NCBI RefSeq assembly: GCF_007830065.1
Contig: NZ_VLKK01000018.1
Span: 1 to 53,108 of the forward strand
Source of the DNA: Sphingobium wenxiniae
GTDB lineage: Bacteria > Pseudomonadota > Alphaproteobacteria > Sphingomonadales > Sphingomonadaceae
DNA length: 53,108 nt
Reading direction: 5' to 3'
The notes under the pieces are model-generated. The model was not told the DNA's origin. It ran no database searches and worked only from the letters and a program-made list of their open reading frames with translations. Numbering within the stretch: the stretch's first letter is position 1; the number at the start of each line of letters is the position of its first letter. Both the position numbers and the translations under genes were made by a program. Positions 52,296-53,108 of the stretch are shown here, one piece after another.

Positions 52296-52357
52296 GACGC
52301 GCCTCGCTCCTCAGCCGCGCTTGTAGCCCACCTTATAAAGAACGGTCAAATCTGCTT

Positions 52358-52381
52358 ATGTGATAAGTGCAATTATCACAT
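52358..52381. promoter_or_regulatory. Perfect inverted repeat between divergent genes
   Basis: ATGTGATAA (52358-52366) and TTATCACAT (52373-52381) are exact complements around a six-base GTGCAA centre. They lie between the integrase start (52295) and the small gene (52442), in AT-rich DNA. This is a probable operator for one or both genes; the binding protein is not identified. Confidence 0.65.
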
Positions 52382-52441
52382 GTTCGTTCACCAACCACCT
52401 GAGTAATTGTGCAGTGTTTTGGCATTCACTACACATCCGGC

Positions 52442-52792
52442 ATGGAGCGCTTCCATCCCCTCGCCGCCGACACCGACGTCCCACCCGAGGAGCTCGCCCT
52501 CGCGCAAGGCGAATGCGCGCTGGCGCTCGGCCGGCTCGACGGGCTCCTCGCCAGCCTCACCGATATCGAAAAACGGCTGTTCTGCGTAGGGCTGCTGCGG
52601 GAGGTGTTGCTTTCATCCCTGGCGCAAGCGGGATTTGCGGACGCCGAACACCGGTTCAACGCCTGGTTCGCCGGGCTCGACCGCGGCCCCCAAGAGACAC
52701 CCCTCACCGGCTGCTCCGCCTATGCCGTGGTCCGCGCCCTGCTCGGCGAACTCAGCCGTCATCCGTGGGAACCTGTGAGCGGACGGAATTGA
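52442..52792 (+). CDS. Small hypothetical protein next to integrase
   Basis: A 116-residue protein from ATG 52442 (MERFHPLAAD); a GTG at 52409 in frame is an alternative. It is mainly helical (EELALAQGECALALGRLDGL, LTDIEKRLFCVGLLREVLLS) and ends with ALLGELSRHPWEPVSGRN. The PLAADTDVPPEELALAQGE start is reminiscent of the N-terminus of RHE_PE00001-family/DUF1612 proteins of rhizobial plasmids, which are longer; this one may be a short relative or a truncated form. It is divergent from the integrase, sharing the operator-like repeat at 52358-52381. Function unknown. Confidence 0.6.
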   Translation: MERFHPLAADTDVPPEELALAQGECALALGRLDGLLASLTDIEKRLFCVGLLREVLLSSLAQAGFADAEHRFNAWFAGLDRGPQETPLTGCSAYAVVRALLGELSRHPWEPVSGRN

Positions 52793-52878
52793 CTGCAACG
52801 AGCCGATTTTGAAGCGCCCCAAGGACCGACAAAATTACCTGCAGTGGCCACGGCTACATTTCCGTTCGGCTTCACTTG

Positions 52879-53108
52879 TCACCTTCTCACCTTCCCCAGC
52901 ATAGCCGCTGCGGCATTCGAGGCAGGGGCGAGCTTGCGTCCATAGCGCAGCGCGGTCGATGTCGATGTCCAGCGCAGCGCCTGGGCAACAGGGCCTGCAT
53001 CGGCCCCGCTGGCAAATAGATCCTGTGTCAGCCCGACCCTCAACGAATGCGTACTGAGCGCAGCTATAGCGCGATCGAGCTTCTTGCCCATCAGCGTCAC
53101 CAGACCCG
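52879..53108 (-). CDS. Tyrosine recombinase, C-terminal part (runs off right edge)
   Basis: The minus frame is open to the edge and ends at 52879. It encodes the last catalytic segment: STHSLRVGLTQDLFASGADA (H-x-x-R), ALRWTSTSTALRYGRKLAPA with the nucleophilic Tyr. It resembles the end of the integrase at 51057-52295 in pattern (HSxRxGLxQDLFASG) but is a different protein. Two related recombinases about 1 kb apart suggest a recombinase module typical of sphingomonad mobile elements. Confidence 0.88.
   Translation of the reverse strand, partial: GLVTLMGKKLDRAIAALSTHSLRVGLTQDLFASGADAGPVAQALRWTSTSTALRYGRKLAPASNAAAAMLGKVRR

Overview
The window reads as a piece of an alphaproteobacterial chromosome or large plasmid from the sphingomonad group (Sphingobium, Novosphingobium or Sphingomonas-like). 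This placement rests on the high GC content, the sigma/anti-sigma/STN-receptor iron cassette, the MucR-type regulator, the sphingomonad-style ParA, SprT-like and integrase genes, and the type of exopolysaccharide locus. It was made from recognised protein families only; no database was searched.

Layout. (1) 1-222: the start of an IS1380-type transposase running off the left edge. (2) 353-8041: an iron-uptake cassette on the plus strand: ECF sigma factor, FecR-type anti-sigma, TonB-dependent siderophore receptor with an STN signalling domain, PepSY membrane protein and TonB. A decayed IS3-family element (about 4554-6024) sits at the very end of the receptor gene and supplies its last eight codons. 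(3) 8181-12673: an accessory patch of small and broken genes: truncated ParA, SprT-like metalloprotein, a DUF4160/DUF2442 pair with a compact operator-promoter, a histidine-phosphatase relic, a MucR regulator, a tyrosine-recombinase relic, a beta-helix (bactofilin-like) protein and an unknown. (4) 12889-16025: periplasmic M48-like protease, PPP-type phosphatase, a small secreted or membrane protein, a possible small RNA and two small hypotheticals. (5) 16085-42564: a large polysaccharide locus, all on the plus strand. (6) 42571-49085: a Tn3-family unit with tnpR, a res-like region, merR, merT-merP-merA and tnpA. (7) 49110-53108: a truncated IS3 element, a 5'-truncated SDR gene, a complete tyrosine recombinase, a small unknown and the end of a second recombinase.

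How the polysaccharide genes fit together. glmS feeds UDP-GlcNAc synthesis. A membrane PglF-like 4,6-dehydratase (18013-19935), a PglE-like aminotransferase, a PglD-like acetyltransferase and a PglC-like phosphoglycosyl transferase (34120-36597) form a complete route to UDP-N,N'-diacetylbacillosamine and its transfer to undecaprenyl phosphate as the first sugar. FnlA/FnlB/FnlC homologues make UDP-N-acetyl-L-fucosamine. A WbpO/TviB-type dehydrogenase and a UDP-uronate 4-epimerase supply acidic sugars. Four GT4-type glycosyltransferases, a Wzx flippase, a Wzy-like polymerase, a second Wzy/ligase-family protein, a Wza-type export lipoprotein and a Wzc-type tyrosine kinase complete a Wzx/Wzy system. 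One initiating enzyme and four transferases suggest a repeat unit of about five sugars (inference). Two small uncharacterised proteins are translationally coupled behind wzc.

Base composition jumps inside tviB/capE and inside wzc, which looks like cassette replacement by recombination in conserved flanking genes. The strongest less-described items are the leaderless, operator-between-boxes DUF4160/DUF2442 module, the hairpin over the start of the IS3 orfA, a small-RNA candidate at about 15165-15350, and the repeat-built secreted protein at 42187-42564. No tRNA, rRNA or CRISPR array was seen.
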